From NCBI GenBank assembly GCA_018826405.1, contig JAHJZL010000070.1, positions 1-11,565 on the forward strand: a stretch of 11,565 bases of DNA. Reading direction: 5' to 3'. Shown here in pieces: positions 1-5,861 of this stretch. Position 1 is the stretch's first letter. The number at the start of each line of letters is the position of its first letter. The stretch comes from Patescibacteria group bacterium. Its GTDB lineage: Bacteria > Patescibacteriota > Minisyncoccia > Phycocordibacterales > Phycocordibacteraceae. A model generated the notes under the pieces. It ran no database searches. It was given only the letters and a program-made list of their open reading frames with translations, and had not been told where the DNA came from. The position numbers were made by a program, and so were the translations under genes.

Positions 1-551
1 AAAATAGATTGGTTTGCAGAAAGCAAAGAATGCAAGTCTGCGTTTGTTTGAATTGCAATCTCTGTGTCCCCGTCTTCGTGCAGCTCCTGAATTCCATCCT
101 GTGCATTCGCAAGATGTTCTGAAAGCGAATCAGTTATAAGTGCTACGGTATCAGTGTTTAGCTTTCCCTCTGAAGAGGCTGCTGCAAACTCTTTTAAACG
201 CTCGCCAGCAAAAGCAACTTCAAGTCCCGTCTTCTCCTCTGGGCTTTGCGTTAGGGCTAGGTGCACAGGTTCTTTAACTTTAAGGCGAACTGGATAGAGC
301 AAGTCTCCTGGTGTTGCCGATCCCGAAGCAGACACCACTCCCGTACCTCCAATAAGAATGAAGAGTGCGAATGCAGTTACATACCGCGCACTTGAAACAA
401 AGAATGCAGCATACGGAGAGCGTACAGGCTTTCTGCCTGCCTCCATAAAGGTAAGAAGCTTTTCTCTGTGTAGTGCTTTCTCATCTGCACGCAAAGACAC
501 CCGCCCTCCCGCGTCTTTGAGTAGTTCCTCAATGTGTTGGTCTTTGTTCAT
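1..551 (-). CDS. DUF5667-like single-pass membrane protein, probable anti-sigma factor (C-terminus cut off by window edge)
   Basis: Reading the minus strand from the ATG at 551-549 gives 183 open codons up to the window edge, so the 3' end is missing. Residues 1-45 are charged and cytoplasmic-looking. Residues about 56-77 form one hydrophobic membrane segment ending in Gly/Ser-rich sequence. The outer part opens with 'PGDLLYPVRLKVKE' (residues 81-94), then 'SPEEKTGLEVAFAGERLKE', the pattern I associate with DUF5667: small residues, a P-G-x-x-L-Y-P-V/L-K turn and a long amphipathic helix. The start overlaps the stop of the sigma gene by an ATGA, so the two are translationally coupled. A small cytoplasmic N-terminus, one membrane pass and an external sensor domain directly behind an ECF sigma gene is the usual build of an anti-sigma factor. 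No zinc-type HxxxCxxC motif is seen in the N-terminal part, so any binding of sigma would use a non-zinc anti-sigma domain. The DUF5667 assignment is from memory of the pattern; the anti-sigma role is inferred from context. Confidence 0.75.
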   Translation of the reverse strand, partial: MNKDQHIEELLKDAGGRVSLRADEKALHREKLLTFMEAGRKPVRSPYAAFFVSSARYVTAFALFILIGGTGVVSASGSATPGDLLYPVRLKVKEPVHLALTQSPEEKTGLEVAFAGERLKEFAAASSEGKLNTDTVALITDSLSEHLANAQDGIQELHEDGDTEIAIQTNADLHSLLSANQSI

Positions 552-1054
552 ACGGCGTGCATTAGTTCTTGTAATTCTTTTATAGCTCGGTGTATTCGTA
601 CAGAAATAGTATTTGGTGCCTCTCCTAGCATTTCAGCAATCTCAGCCACAGGAAGTCCGTTCATGTACCTGAGTGTAATGAGCTGCTGCGTTTCTTCTGG
701 GAGAGTGCTTACGTGCTGCATAAGAAGTGCGTGCTCAGAAAGTTGCTCTGGACTCTCGCTTGATTCATCAAAAGGATCAAATCCTGCAATTTCCTGCATC
801 TCATCAAGTGAAAAGCTCTTTGAGCGCACAGCTTCATTTGCACAGAGGTTATGAGCGGTCTTATATAGGAATGCTCGCAAGTGCTCTATCTCCTTCCCCA
901 TTTCAATGTATGCCCAGGTGCGTGTAAACGTGTCTTGCATAAGATCTTGGGCTCGTTCGCGATCATACACCCGAAAGGCACAGTACCGGAATATCTCGTC
1001 AGCATAGTTGTCATACGCCTGTATGAAACTTGCCTCGTCTATCTTCCGCTTCAT
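548..1054 (-). CDS. ECF-type RNA polymerase sigma-70 factor
   Basis: Protein of 168 aa if it starts at the ATG at 1054-1052. Residues about 10-77 match sigma region 2: 'FIQAYDNYADEIFRYCAFRV', then 'RAQDLMQDTFTRTW', the core-binding/-10 recognition helix, then 'FLYKTAHNL'. Residues about 108-166 match region 4, with 'LPEETQQLITLRYMNGLPVAEIAEML' and the helix-turn-helix 'NTISVRIHRAIKEL' that reads the -35 element. Region 3 is absent, as in ECF sigmas. A longer frame opens at an ATG at 1102, but its extra 16 residues look unlike the family and would run through a perfect inverted repeat. The chosen ATG has GGTAGG as a passable ribosome-binding site 9 nt upstream. It also has TAGGCT exactly 7 nt upstream, a possible -10 box for a leaderless transcript. 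The gene is coupled by ATGA to the membrane protein behind it and is divergent from the surface protein. It probably directs polymerase to envelope genes. Confidence 0.92.
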   Translation of the reverse strand: MKRKIDEASFIQAYDNYADEIFRYCAFRVYDRERAQDLMQDTFTRTWAYIEMGKEIEHLRAFLYKTAHNLCANEAVRSKSFSLDEMQEIAGFDPFDESSESPEQLSEHALLMQHVSTLPEETQQLITLRYMNGLPVAEIAEMLGEAPNTISVRIHRAIKELQELMHAV

Positions 1055-1084
1055 ATAAGACAGCCTACCGGGGATTTTGTTACA
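1054..1084 (-). promoter_or_regulatory. Mirror copy of the ECF promoter boxes, facing and overlapping the sigma gene start
   Basis: On the minus strand TGTAAC (1084-1079) is followed by 17 nt and GTCTTATA (1061-1054), identical in boxes and spacing to the plus-strand copy. The last A of the -10 box is the A of the sigma gene's ATG. A start site 6-8 nt further on would fall inside the coding region, so this copy does not look able to make a full sigma mRNA. It may act as an autoregulatory binding site. A different start codon or an unusual start-site position would change that. Confidence 0.4.
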
Positions 1085-1094
1085 GAGTGGGCTC

Positions 1095-1125
1095 TGTAAC
1101 ATTCTCTGAGCTTGCCGGTCTTATA
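1095..1125 (+). promoter_or_regulatory. Predicted ECF-sigma promoter for the surface protein gene
   Basis: TGTAAC at 1095-1100 is followed after 17 nt by GTCTTATA at 1118-1125. TGTAAC/TGCAAC with a CGTC- or CGAC-type -10 at 16-17 nt is the known form for several ECF sigmas (Bacillus subtilis SigX, SigM and SigV). Here the -10 reads GGTC, or GTC plus an AT-rich tail. Transcription would start near 1131-1134, giving a leader of about 80 nt before the ATG at 1213. Recognition by the neighbouring sigma is inferred. Confidence 0.55.
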
Positions 1126-1212
1126 CATATCCCCAACCACATGAGCGGGGCTGCTGGCGAGAAACCTAGTCATTACGACTTATCGTACCAGATTACTACC
1201 TAAACATTGATT

Positions 1213-3006
1213 ATGACGAGCATTACAAAGAAAATTAGTTCTCAGGCAGCAGTTCTCGGTCTTATGGCTGTTTTGCTTCTTGGGAACGCAGGAGTAGCAA
1301 ACGCACAGGGTGCTACTACTTTTACTCGTGACCTAACGGTAAATTCATCTGGCGCAGACGTTACTGCGCTACAGACCTGGCTTATCGGAAAGGGCTTCAG
1401 CATTCCTGCTGGAGCAACTGGGTTCTTTGGTCCTCAAACCAAAGCAGCTCTTGCCGTATATCAGGCAGCAAATGGCATCAGCCCAGCAGCAGGATACTTC
1501 GGTCCACTTACTCGCACAAAGGTAAACGGTGACGTTACCGTCCCAACCACCCCAACAACTCCTAACGATGGAGGATCAACTTCAACGGGTGATCTTAAGG
1601 GTGGCGAAGCAACACTTAAGAGCTTTGATCTTCGTCGTGAAGACTCAAGCGGAAGTGAGGGAGAGGCAAACGTAGCTGTTATGACTGCTGAGTTTAAAGT
1701 TACAGGAGGTGATGCACGCGTTGAGCGTCTTGATCTCGTTGTAACTGCAGACAACGGCAGTCTTGAGGCTAAGCCTTGGAAATACTTTGATCGCGCAATC
1801 ATCCTTGTTGATGGAAAGGAAATTGCAAAGAAAAGTGTTTCAAGCAAGAACGCATGGGGCAAAGTAAGTGGAAACACCTACCGTCTCTCACTCTCAGGCC
1901 TAAAGCAGATTATCCGCGAGAACAACACTGCAAAGATCACCGTTGCTTTTGATATCGGAGACGGTATTGATGCAGACGATCTTGACCAGACCTTCACTCT
2001 AAAGATTGAAGACCGCGGAATCCGCGCAGTTGATTCAGTTGGCATCCAGCAATACATTGGCAACACTTCTGACAGCGTTACCTTTGGATTTGATGCGGCA
2101 AAGAATGGAGACATCTCTATCCGCACCAATTCAAACAATCCCCGCGCAACAATTCTTGTTGCTGACGAGAGTCGTGAGTCTGGCAGCTATGAGGTATTCA
2201 TCTTTGACCTCAAGAACAAGGACGATGTTGATGCAATCATCACCGACCTTACGATTGATGTAACAGGGATGAACTCAGGAGTTACTGCAAGTTCTGTTAT
2301 CCGTAACGCAACACTTAAGGCTGGCCGCGATTCATTCAAGGGACGCGTAACCTCTTCAGCACTTGTGTTTGACGACATGGAACTTGAAGTTGACGGAGAC
2401 AAGACAACGACGGTAAAGCTTGTTGTTACTCTTGCTCGCAATGCAACCTCAACACCAATTATCTTCTCACTCAGTGATACGAACGTAGACGCTGAAGGAG
2501 TAGACAGTGGCGACAACGCAGCTGTGTCTGGTTCTGTCGAAAGCAAAGCACACACAATTGCATTCGCTGGTGTTGATGTTGAGGCAGTATCCGCAGCTCA
2601 GGCAGTGTTCACACCTGGAGGAGACGCTTCTTCAACCTACGGTTCATACACCATCAAGTTCAAGATTACTGGTCTTGAGGAGGATGCATACATCGCTTCA
2701 ACAACAGGAAGCACTGGGACAGTTGGTGTGACGTATGAAATTGGAGGGAACGAGTACACAGGTACAACTTCTGCAGTATTGAGCTCATCAGCTCGTACAC
2801 AGAACGGATACTACCTCGTTCGTGATGGAAGCTCTGAGACATTCACTCTTACAGTGACCTTAGATCCAGAGACTGCAGGAGCATTCGATGTTCGTCTTGT
2901 AAGCGTACGCTTCAATGATGACTCAAGTTTCTCAGGCAGCACACTCTTCACGGTTGGCCAAAACGATTCTGGCTTCCGCACCGATCCTATCTACATTGCT
3001 AACTAA
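1213..3006 (+). CDS. Secreted peptidoglycan-binding-domain protein, S-layer-like surface protein
   Basis: The frame opens at a TTG (1207), but the ATG at 1213 gives a normal secretion signal and 597 aa. Residues 1-31 form a signal peptide: a Lys-Lys start, a hydrophobic core and 'GVANA' before a likely signal peptidase cut. Residues about 38-105 look like a peptidoglycan_binding_1 domain: 'LTVNSSGADVTALQTWLIGKGF', 'TGFFGPQTKAALAVYQAANGI' and 'GYFGPLTRTKV', the standard paired-helix repeat. A Thr/Pro/Gly/Ser linker (about 109-129) leads to some 470 residues rich in Val, Thr, Asp and Ser, with alternating hydrophobic pattern typical of stacked beta-sandwich domains. There is no cysteine in the whole protein. 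This layout is common among large surface proteins of Patescibacteria, which are thought to form an S-layer. No convincing Shine-Dalgarno sequence is seen, and a strong terminator follows. The cell-wall-binding domain is well supported; the S-layer role is inferred. Confidence 0.85.
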   Translation: MTSITKKISSQAAVLGLMAVLLLGNAGVANAQGATTFTRDLTVNSSGADVTALQTWLIGKGFSIPAGATGFFGPQTKAALAVYQAANGISPAAGYFGPLTRTKVNGDVTVPTTPTTPNDGGSTSTGDLKGGEATLKSFDLRREDSSGSEGEANVAVMTAEFKVTGGDARVERLDLVVTADNGSLEAKPWKYFDRAIILVDGKEIAKKSVSSKNAWGKVSGNTYRLSLSGLKQIIRENNTAKITVAFDIGDGIDADDLDQTFTLKIEDRGIRAVDSVGIQQYIGNTSDSVTFGFDAAKNGDISIRTNSNNPRATILVADESRESGSYEVFIFDLKNKDDVDAIITDLTIDVTGMNSGVTASSVIRNATLKAGRDSFKGRVTSSALVFDDMELEVDGDKTTTVKLVVTLARNATSTPIIFSLSDTNVDAEGVDSGDNAAVSGSVESKAHTIAFAGVDVEAVSAAQAVFTPGGDASSTYGSYTIKFKITGLEEDAYIASTTGSTGTVGVTYEIGGNEYTGTTSAVLSSSARTQNGYYLVRDGSSETFTLTVTLDPETAGAFDVRLVSVRFNDDSSFSGSTLFTVGQNDSGFRTDPIYIAN

Positions 3007-3024
3007 AGCACTCTAGGTACGAAG

Positions 3025-3061
3025 AAAGAAAACACCCCGCATTGCGCGGGGTGTTTTCTTT
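3025..3061. terminator. Strong bidirectional rho-independent terminator
   Basis: The 16-bp perfect arms at 3025-3040 and 3046-3061 contain CACCCCGC / GCGGGGTG at the loop end and A-rich/T-rich outer parts. Both strands therefore give a GC hairpin followed by a U-rich tail. It lies between the convergent ends of the surface protein gene (3006) and the minus-strand gene ending at 3078, and can serve both. Confidence 0.92.
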
Positions 3062-3077
3062 TACCAAAACTAATTCG

Positions 3078-3653
3078 TTAACGCGACTCTCCCTCAAAGT
3101 CTGGTTCTACTATTCCCCATTGCATACTCATGCGATCAATTTTTAAATACACACTCTTTCCTACAGAAGGGGAAACACTCATCGGTTCCCCCTCAGCACG
3201 GTCCATATAATTCACCACAACAACGTTCTTGTGCCTTGGGTTCTGGCTAAGCTCTGTAGTTTGAGGAGCAATTCTATCTCCCAATAGGTATCCGTCAGAT
3301 CCGACATACCCGTCTTCAGTCTTTAGTGCAGCAACGGCGTAAAAGAAAGTCCCTGAGCCTCCCTGTTCTTGCGTCACCAGAAACACAACATCCTCAACTC
3401 CATCGTTATCTAAATCAGTCTTCAGCTCGTTACCAAAATACCGAGTAGTAATTTTAGAAACTGAACCAGGAGCAACCTCAACCTCACTTACTCCGTCAGC
3501 AAGCTTCACCTGCTGTCCATCAATTACGTACTCTGCATTCTTATATTCATCTGTTGATGATGACTGTCCTTCTTCATCTGTAGACGTACCGAACAACAAA
3601 AAACCAAAGACGAGTGCTGTGGCAACCGTTGCGAGTATAAGTATCCATTTCAT
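3078..3653 (-). CDS. Membrane-anchored or secreted protein with an Asp-rich calcium-loop-like motif, function unknown
   Basis: Protein of 191 aa. Residues 3-21 form a hydrophobic N-terminal segment, either a signal peptide or a membrane anchor, with no lipobox cysteine. A Ser/Asp/Glu-rich spacer follows at about 24-40. The folded part includes 'TDLDNDGVEDVVF' (residues 79-91), a DxDxDGxxD loop like those of EF-hand, FG-GAP or VCBS-type calcium sites. After that come 'QGGSGTFFYAVAALKTEDGY', 'GDRIAPQ' and 'VVVNYMDRAEGEPMSVSPSVGKSVYLKI'. I have seen this C-terminal pattern in small extracytoplasmic proteins of candidate phyla, but I know no function for it. The start has no Shine-Dalgarno site; TGCTACGCT, an extended -10-like sequence, ends 6 nt before the ATG. 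The gene lies just beyond the terminator of the initiator tRNA and shares a two-way terminator with the surface protein gene. Calcium binding is inferred from the motif only. Confidence 0.8.
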   Translation of the reverse strand: MKWILILATVATALVFGFLLFGTSTDEEGQSSSTDEYKNAEYVIDGQQVKLADGVSEVEVAPGSVSKITTRYFGNELKTDLDNDGVEDVVFLVTQEQGGSGTFFYAVAALKTEDGYVGSDGYLLGDRIAPQTTELSQNPRHKNVVVVNYMDRAEGEPMSVSPSVGKSVYLKIDRMSMQWGIVEPDFEGESR

Positions 3654-3678
3654 ATCACTAGCGTAGCATCTAACTAAA

Positions 3679-3708
3679 GAAGAACAGCGCCCAAAGGCGC
3701 TGTTCTTC
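3679..3708 (-). terminator. Rho-independent terminator of the initiator tRNA
   Basis: Perfect 13-bp arms at 3679-3691 and 3696-3708 (GAAGAACAGCGCC and its complement) enclose a 4-nt loop. On the minus strand the hairpin is followed by TTTAGTTAG. It begins 9 nt after the tRNA 3' end. Confidence 0.85.
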
Positions 3709-3717
3709 CAAATCTAG

Positions 3718-3788
3718 TTGCGGGGGCCGGAATCGAACCGGCGTCTGGAGGTTATGAGCCTCCCGAGGTACCTCTCCTCTACCCCGCT
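3718..3788 (-). tRNA. Initiator tRNA-fMet (anticodon CAT)
   Basis: The minus strand folds into a complete 71-nt cloverleaf. The acceptor is AGCGGGG / CCCCGCA, the D stem GAGG / CCTC, the anticodon arm GGAGG-CTCATAA-CCTCC, the variable loop AGAC and the T arm GCCGG-TTCGATT-CCGGC, with discriminator A at 3718. Initiator marks are the mismatch at position 1:72 (A.A here, C.A in E. coli), the A11:U24 pair in the D stem and the CTCATAA anticodon loop. The anticodon stem has A29:U41 followed by two G:C pairs instead of the usual three G:C pairs. The CCA tail is not encoded (CTA follows the discriminator), so it must be added by the CCA enzyme. The tRNA lies 40 nt behind the HEPN-motif gene and has its own promoter and terminator. 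Confidence 0.95.
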
Positions 3789-3797
3789 ATGGGCTAT

Positions 3798-3825
3798 ATA
3801 ATACGCTATTCTTTGATTTACGCAA
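3798..3825 (-). promoter_or_regulatory. Promoter of the initiator tRNA
   Basis: On the minus strand TTGCGT (3825-3820) and TATTAT (3803-3798) are separated by 16 nt, close to sigma-70 consensus. The -10 box ends 9 nt before the tRNA 5' end, so only a leader of a few nucleotides is expected. The -35 box lies just past the stop codon of the upstream gene. Confidence 0.7.
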
Positions 3826-3828
3826 GGG

Positions 3829-4419
3829 CTAAATCTCTCCAAATTCCCGCATCACAGCCTCAAACTGAGCAATAGTGCGGTGCGCGTGGCGCTCAGTTAA
3901 CTGATACGCATACCCCTGGTGAGCAATCTCATTACGCACTTTATGCCCCTCCCACGCGTCCTGAAGCGTGTGCATGCGACTAGGGTCAACTGCCTTAAGT
4001 TTCTCCCCAACGGTTTGTCCTGGATATCCTAACTGTGTAAGCAAATCGTCCAGCATAATATCTGCTTCAATAATTGCCTGTCTCCAATCACTCTCATGCG
4101 GGCTCTCAATAAGCTCCCTAATATGATCCCAGCGACTATGATCTCGTTCAACCTCTGCATGCGCTGCGTCAATGGTTGTTATCTTCTTTTCATCTTCTCG
4201 AAGTACCTGATAGTACTTGAGCGAGGAATGGATAAAGATCGCCAGAATAGCAATAGTTAAGAGCGTGGAGATAATCGTAACAGTAATCCAAATATCTGAA
4301 GCAAGAGAAAGAAAATCTATTTGAACACCTCCAACCCTCGCCCCCGTAACCAAGTCGTACAGGATGCGAAAGAAATATTCTACGTTAAGGAAATGAATTG
4401 ATCCTGTAGTCGTCGCCAT
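3829..4419 (-). CDS. Membrane-anchored protein with a C-terminal HEPN-like (RNxxxH) domain
   Basis: Protein of 196 aa. One clear membrane segment spans about residues 43-65 (WITVTIISTLLTIAILAIFI), and the N-terminal 40 residues may hold a weaker hydrophobic stretch. A charged helical linker (about 68-105) follows. The soluble domain (about 108-195) reads 'DWRQAIIEADIMLDDLLTQLGYPGQTVGEKLKAV', then 'LQDAWEGHKVRNEIAHQG' and 'LTERHAHRTIAQFEAVMREF'. The stretch RNEIAH (162-167) fits the R-x4-6-H signature of HEPN domains, whose four-helix fold includes many ribonucleases and nucleotide-binding partners. I believe related proteins occur widely in Parcubacteria as hypotheticals. A perfect TATAAT lies 7 nt before the ATG and overlaps the end of gatA, so it may have its own leaderless transcript. 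Position between gatA and initiator tRNA invites a tRNA link, but that is guesswork. The motif is visible; ribonuclease activity is not shown. Confidence 0.8.
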   Translation of the reverse strand: MATTTGSIHFLNVEYFFRILYDLVTGARVGGVQIDFLSLASDIWITVTIISTLLTIAILAIFIHSSLKYYQVLREDEKKITTIDAAHAEVERDHSRWDHIRELIESPHESDWRQAIIEADIMLDDLLTQLGYPGQTVGEKLKAVDPSRMHTLQDAWEGHKVRNEIAHQGYAYQLTERHAHRTIAQFEAVMREFGEI

Positions 4420-4426
4420 TCCTCTG

Positions 4427-4432
4427 ATTATA
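4427..4432 (-). promoter_or_regulatory. Perfect -10 box for a leaderless transcript of the HEPN-motif gene
   Basis: TATAAT on the minus strand, overlapping the gatA stop codon, with exactly 7 nt (CAGAGGA) before the ATG at 4419. No good -35 box is seen at 16-18 nt. AGAGGA touches the ATG and is too close to work as a normal ribosome-binding site. Confidence 0.5.
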
Positions 4433-5861
4433 GCGTTTCTTTGGTCACGAGTGCGCCAATTTTAAACAGGAGCTGGTCAGCGCCATGCGGAGCTGTGAAA
4501 TGCATTCCTGTTGGCAATGAAACTCCTTCTCTTTCAACTATTCCCATGGGAACTGAGATTGCAGGCATGCCCGTTAAGTTTGCTGTAACGGTAAAGATAT
4601 CTTCAAGATACATGGACACTGGATCTGATTTCTCTCCAAACTTAAAAGCAGGAGAAGGTGTTGTTGGAAAAGCTATAACGTCTACTTGCTTGAACGCACT
4701 CTCGTACTCGTCACGTAATACGTCACGTACTGCTTCAGCTTTTCTGTAATAAGCATCAATATAGCCCGAGGAGAGTACAAAGGTACCCAGAAGAATACGT
4801 CGAACAGTCTCTGATCCAAATCCTTCCGTCTTGCTTAACACATAGTCTGAAAGCAGAGTCTCCCCTCTTGCTGCATGCCCGTAGCGAATGCCGTCATAAC
4901 GCGCAAGATTTGCAGACGCCTCAGCTGGCATAATTACGTAATACACAGGAAGCGCGTAGTCGCTTGTGGGCAAAGATACATCAACCAGTGTATGGCCCTC
5001 AGATTCAAGGCGAGCAAGCGTCTCGTTAAAGTGCTGCAAGACATCAGCATCTATTCCTTCTGAAAGAAGATGCTTCGGAACTCCAATACGGAACGTTGCG
5101 GGAACTTCCTTAGTATCCCTCATTGAGTCGGTGAGGGTTGTTGCGTCCAAGCCATCCACACCTTCCATAGCATCAAACAGAATCTTTGCATCAGCAACGG
5201 TCTTTGTAAGAGGCCCCGCTTGGTCTAACGAGGAGCCAAGTGCAATTAGTCCGCTTCTTGAAACTGCTCCATATGTCGGCTTCATTCCTACAAGTCCTGT
5301 ATGCGCTGCAGGTTGCCGAATAGACCCGCCCGTATCAGTCCCTAATCCTGCAAGACCCATATGTGCAGCAACTGCTGCCGCAGATCCTCCTGAAGAGCCT
5401 CCTGCTGTGCGCGTAGTATCAAGCGGATTCTTAGCAACTCCGTACGCAGAATTCTCAGTTGAAGAGCCCATAGCAAACTCATCCATGTTTGTGCGTCCGA
5501 CAAACAACGCACCAGCTTCTTTGAGTTTCCTTGTGACGGTCGCATCTCGGAGTGCCACATGATTTTCTAGCATTTTCGATGCTGCGCTCGCTATCTTTCC
5601 CTCAATAAGAATATTGTCCTTCATCGCAAGCGGAATACCGCACAACAACGGTGCTGCATCTTTTTCAACATTTATTCGTTCCTGTGCGACAGCAATAGCC
5701 TCCTCGTCAGCATCAAAAATCTCAAGGTATGCATTTAATTCAGCATTGCGCTCTTGAGCAGCGCCCACACACGCGTCCCACAGTTCACGCACAGAAAATT
5801 CCCCCGCACGAAGACCGCGCGCTGCTTCTGTTATAGAAAGTTCGTTCAGTGCTTTAGTCAT
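4428..5861 (-). CDS. gatA: Asp-tRNA(Asn)/Glu-tRNA(Gln) amidotransferase subunit A (GatA)
   Basis: Protein of 477 aa from the ATG at 5861; the TTG two codons earlier is a less likely start. It is an amidase-signature enzyme that frees ammonia from glutamine and passes it to GatB, which amidates misacylated Glu-tRNA(Gln) and/or Asp-tRNA(Asn). The Ser-cisSer-Lys triad is complete: Lys81 in 'IPLAMKDNI', Ser156 in 'AGGSSGGSAAAVAA' and Ser180 in 'LGTDTGGSIRQPAA'. The two serines are 24 residues apart, as in Staphylococcus GatA. Further family marks are 'RTNMDEFAMGSSTENSAYG', 'GLVGMKPTYGAVSRSGLIALGSSLDQAGP' and the C-terminal 'TANLTGMPAISVPMG'. Length is normal. The ATG overlaps the stop of gatC (ATGACTAA), so the two are coupled. 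gatB is not in this window. Confidence 0.97.
   Translation of the reverse strand: MTKALNELSITEAARGLRAGEFSVRELWDACVGAAQERNAELNAYLEIFDADEEAIAVAQERINVEKDAAPLLCGIPLAMKDNILIEGKIASAASKMLENHVALRDATVTRKLKEAGALFVGRTNMDEFAMGSSTENSAYGVAKNPLDTTRTAGGSSGGSAAAVAAHMGLAGLGTDTGGSIRQPAAHTGLVGMKPTYGAVSRSGLIALGSSLDQAGPLTKTVADAKILFDAMEGVDGLDATTLTDSMRDTKEVPATFRIGVPKHLLSEGIDADVLQHFNETLARLESEGHTLVDVSLPTSDYALPVYYVIMPAEASANLARYDGIRYGHAARGETLLSDYVLSKTEGFGSETVRRILLGTFVLSSGYIDAYYRKAEAVRDVLRDEYESAFKQVDVIAFPTTPSPAFKFGEKSDPVSMYLEDIFTVTANLTGMPAISVPMGIVEREGVSLPTGMHFTAPHGADQLLFKIGALVTKETL

Larger units (their letters stand above)
1054..1125. repeat. 72-bp mirror-symmetric (dyad) intergenic element
   Basis: Two nested perfect inverted repeats share one exact centre at 1089.5. 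The inner pair is GTTACAGAG (1079-1087) and CTCTGTAAC (1092-1100) around a 4-nt TGGG loop. The outer pair is TATAAGAC (1054-1061) and GTCTTATA (1118-1125). The gap between inner and outer arm is 17 nt on both sides. The gaps themselves match at only about 7 of 17 paired positions, so only the two boxes are conserved, as in a pair of protein-binding sites. No T-tract follows the inner hairpin, so it is not an ordinary terminator. Confidence 0.85.

Noticed and set aside
1079..1100. Inner hairpin as a rho-independent terminator or attenuator
   Set aside because: No T-tract follows on either strand, and the repeat is explained better by the two back-to-back TGTAAC boxes, with outer arms on the same centre.
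1055..1102. Longer sigma protein starting at the ATG at 1102
   Set aside because: The extra 16 residues do not look like the family, run through the inverted repeat, and lack a ribosome-binding site; the ATG at 1054 has GGTAGG and a TANNNT box.
1461..1877. Minus-strand open frame inside the surface protein gene
   Set aside because: Ser/Pro/Arg-rich shadow frame with no recognisable domain, opposite a clear signal peptide and peptidoglycan-binding domain.
4966..5562. Plus-strand open frame of 198 codons opposite gatA
   Set aside because: Antisense shadow of gatA, which has complete catalytic motifs; the composition is Pro/Ser/Ala-rich without any domain.
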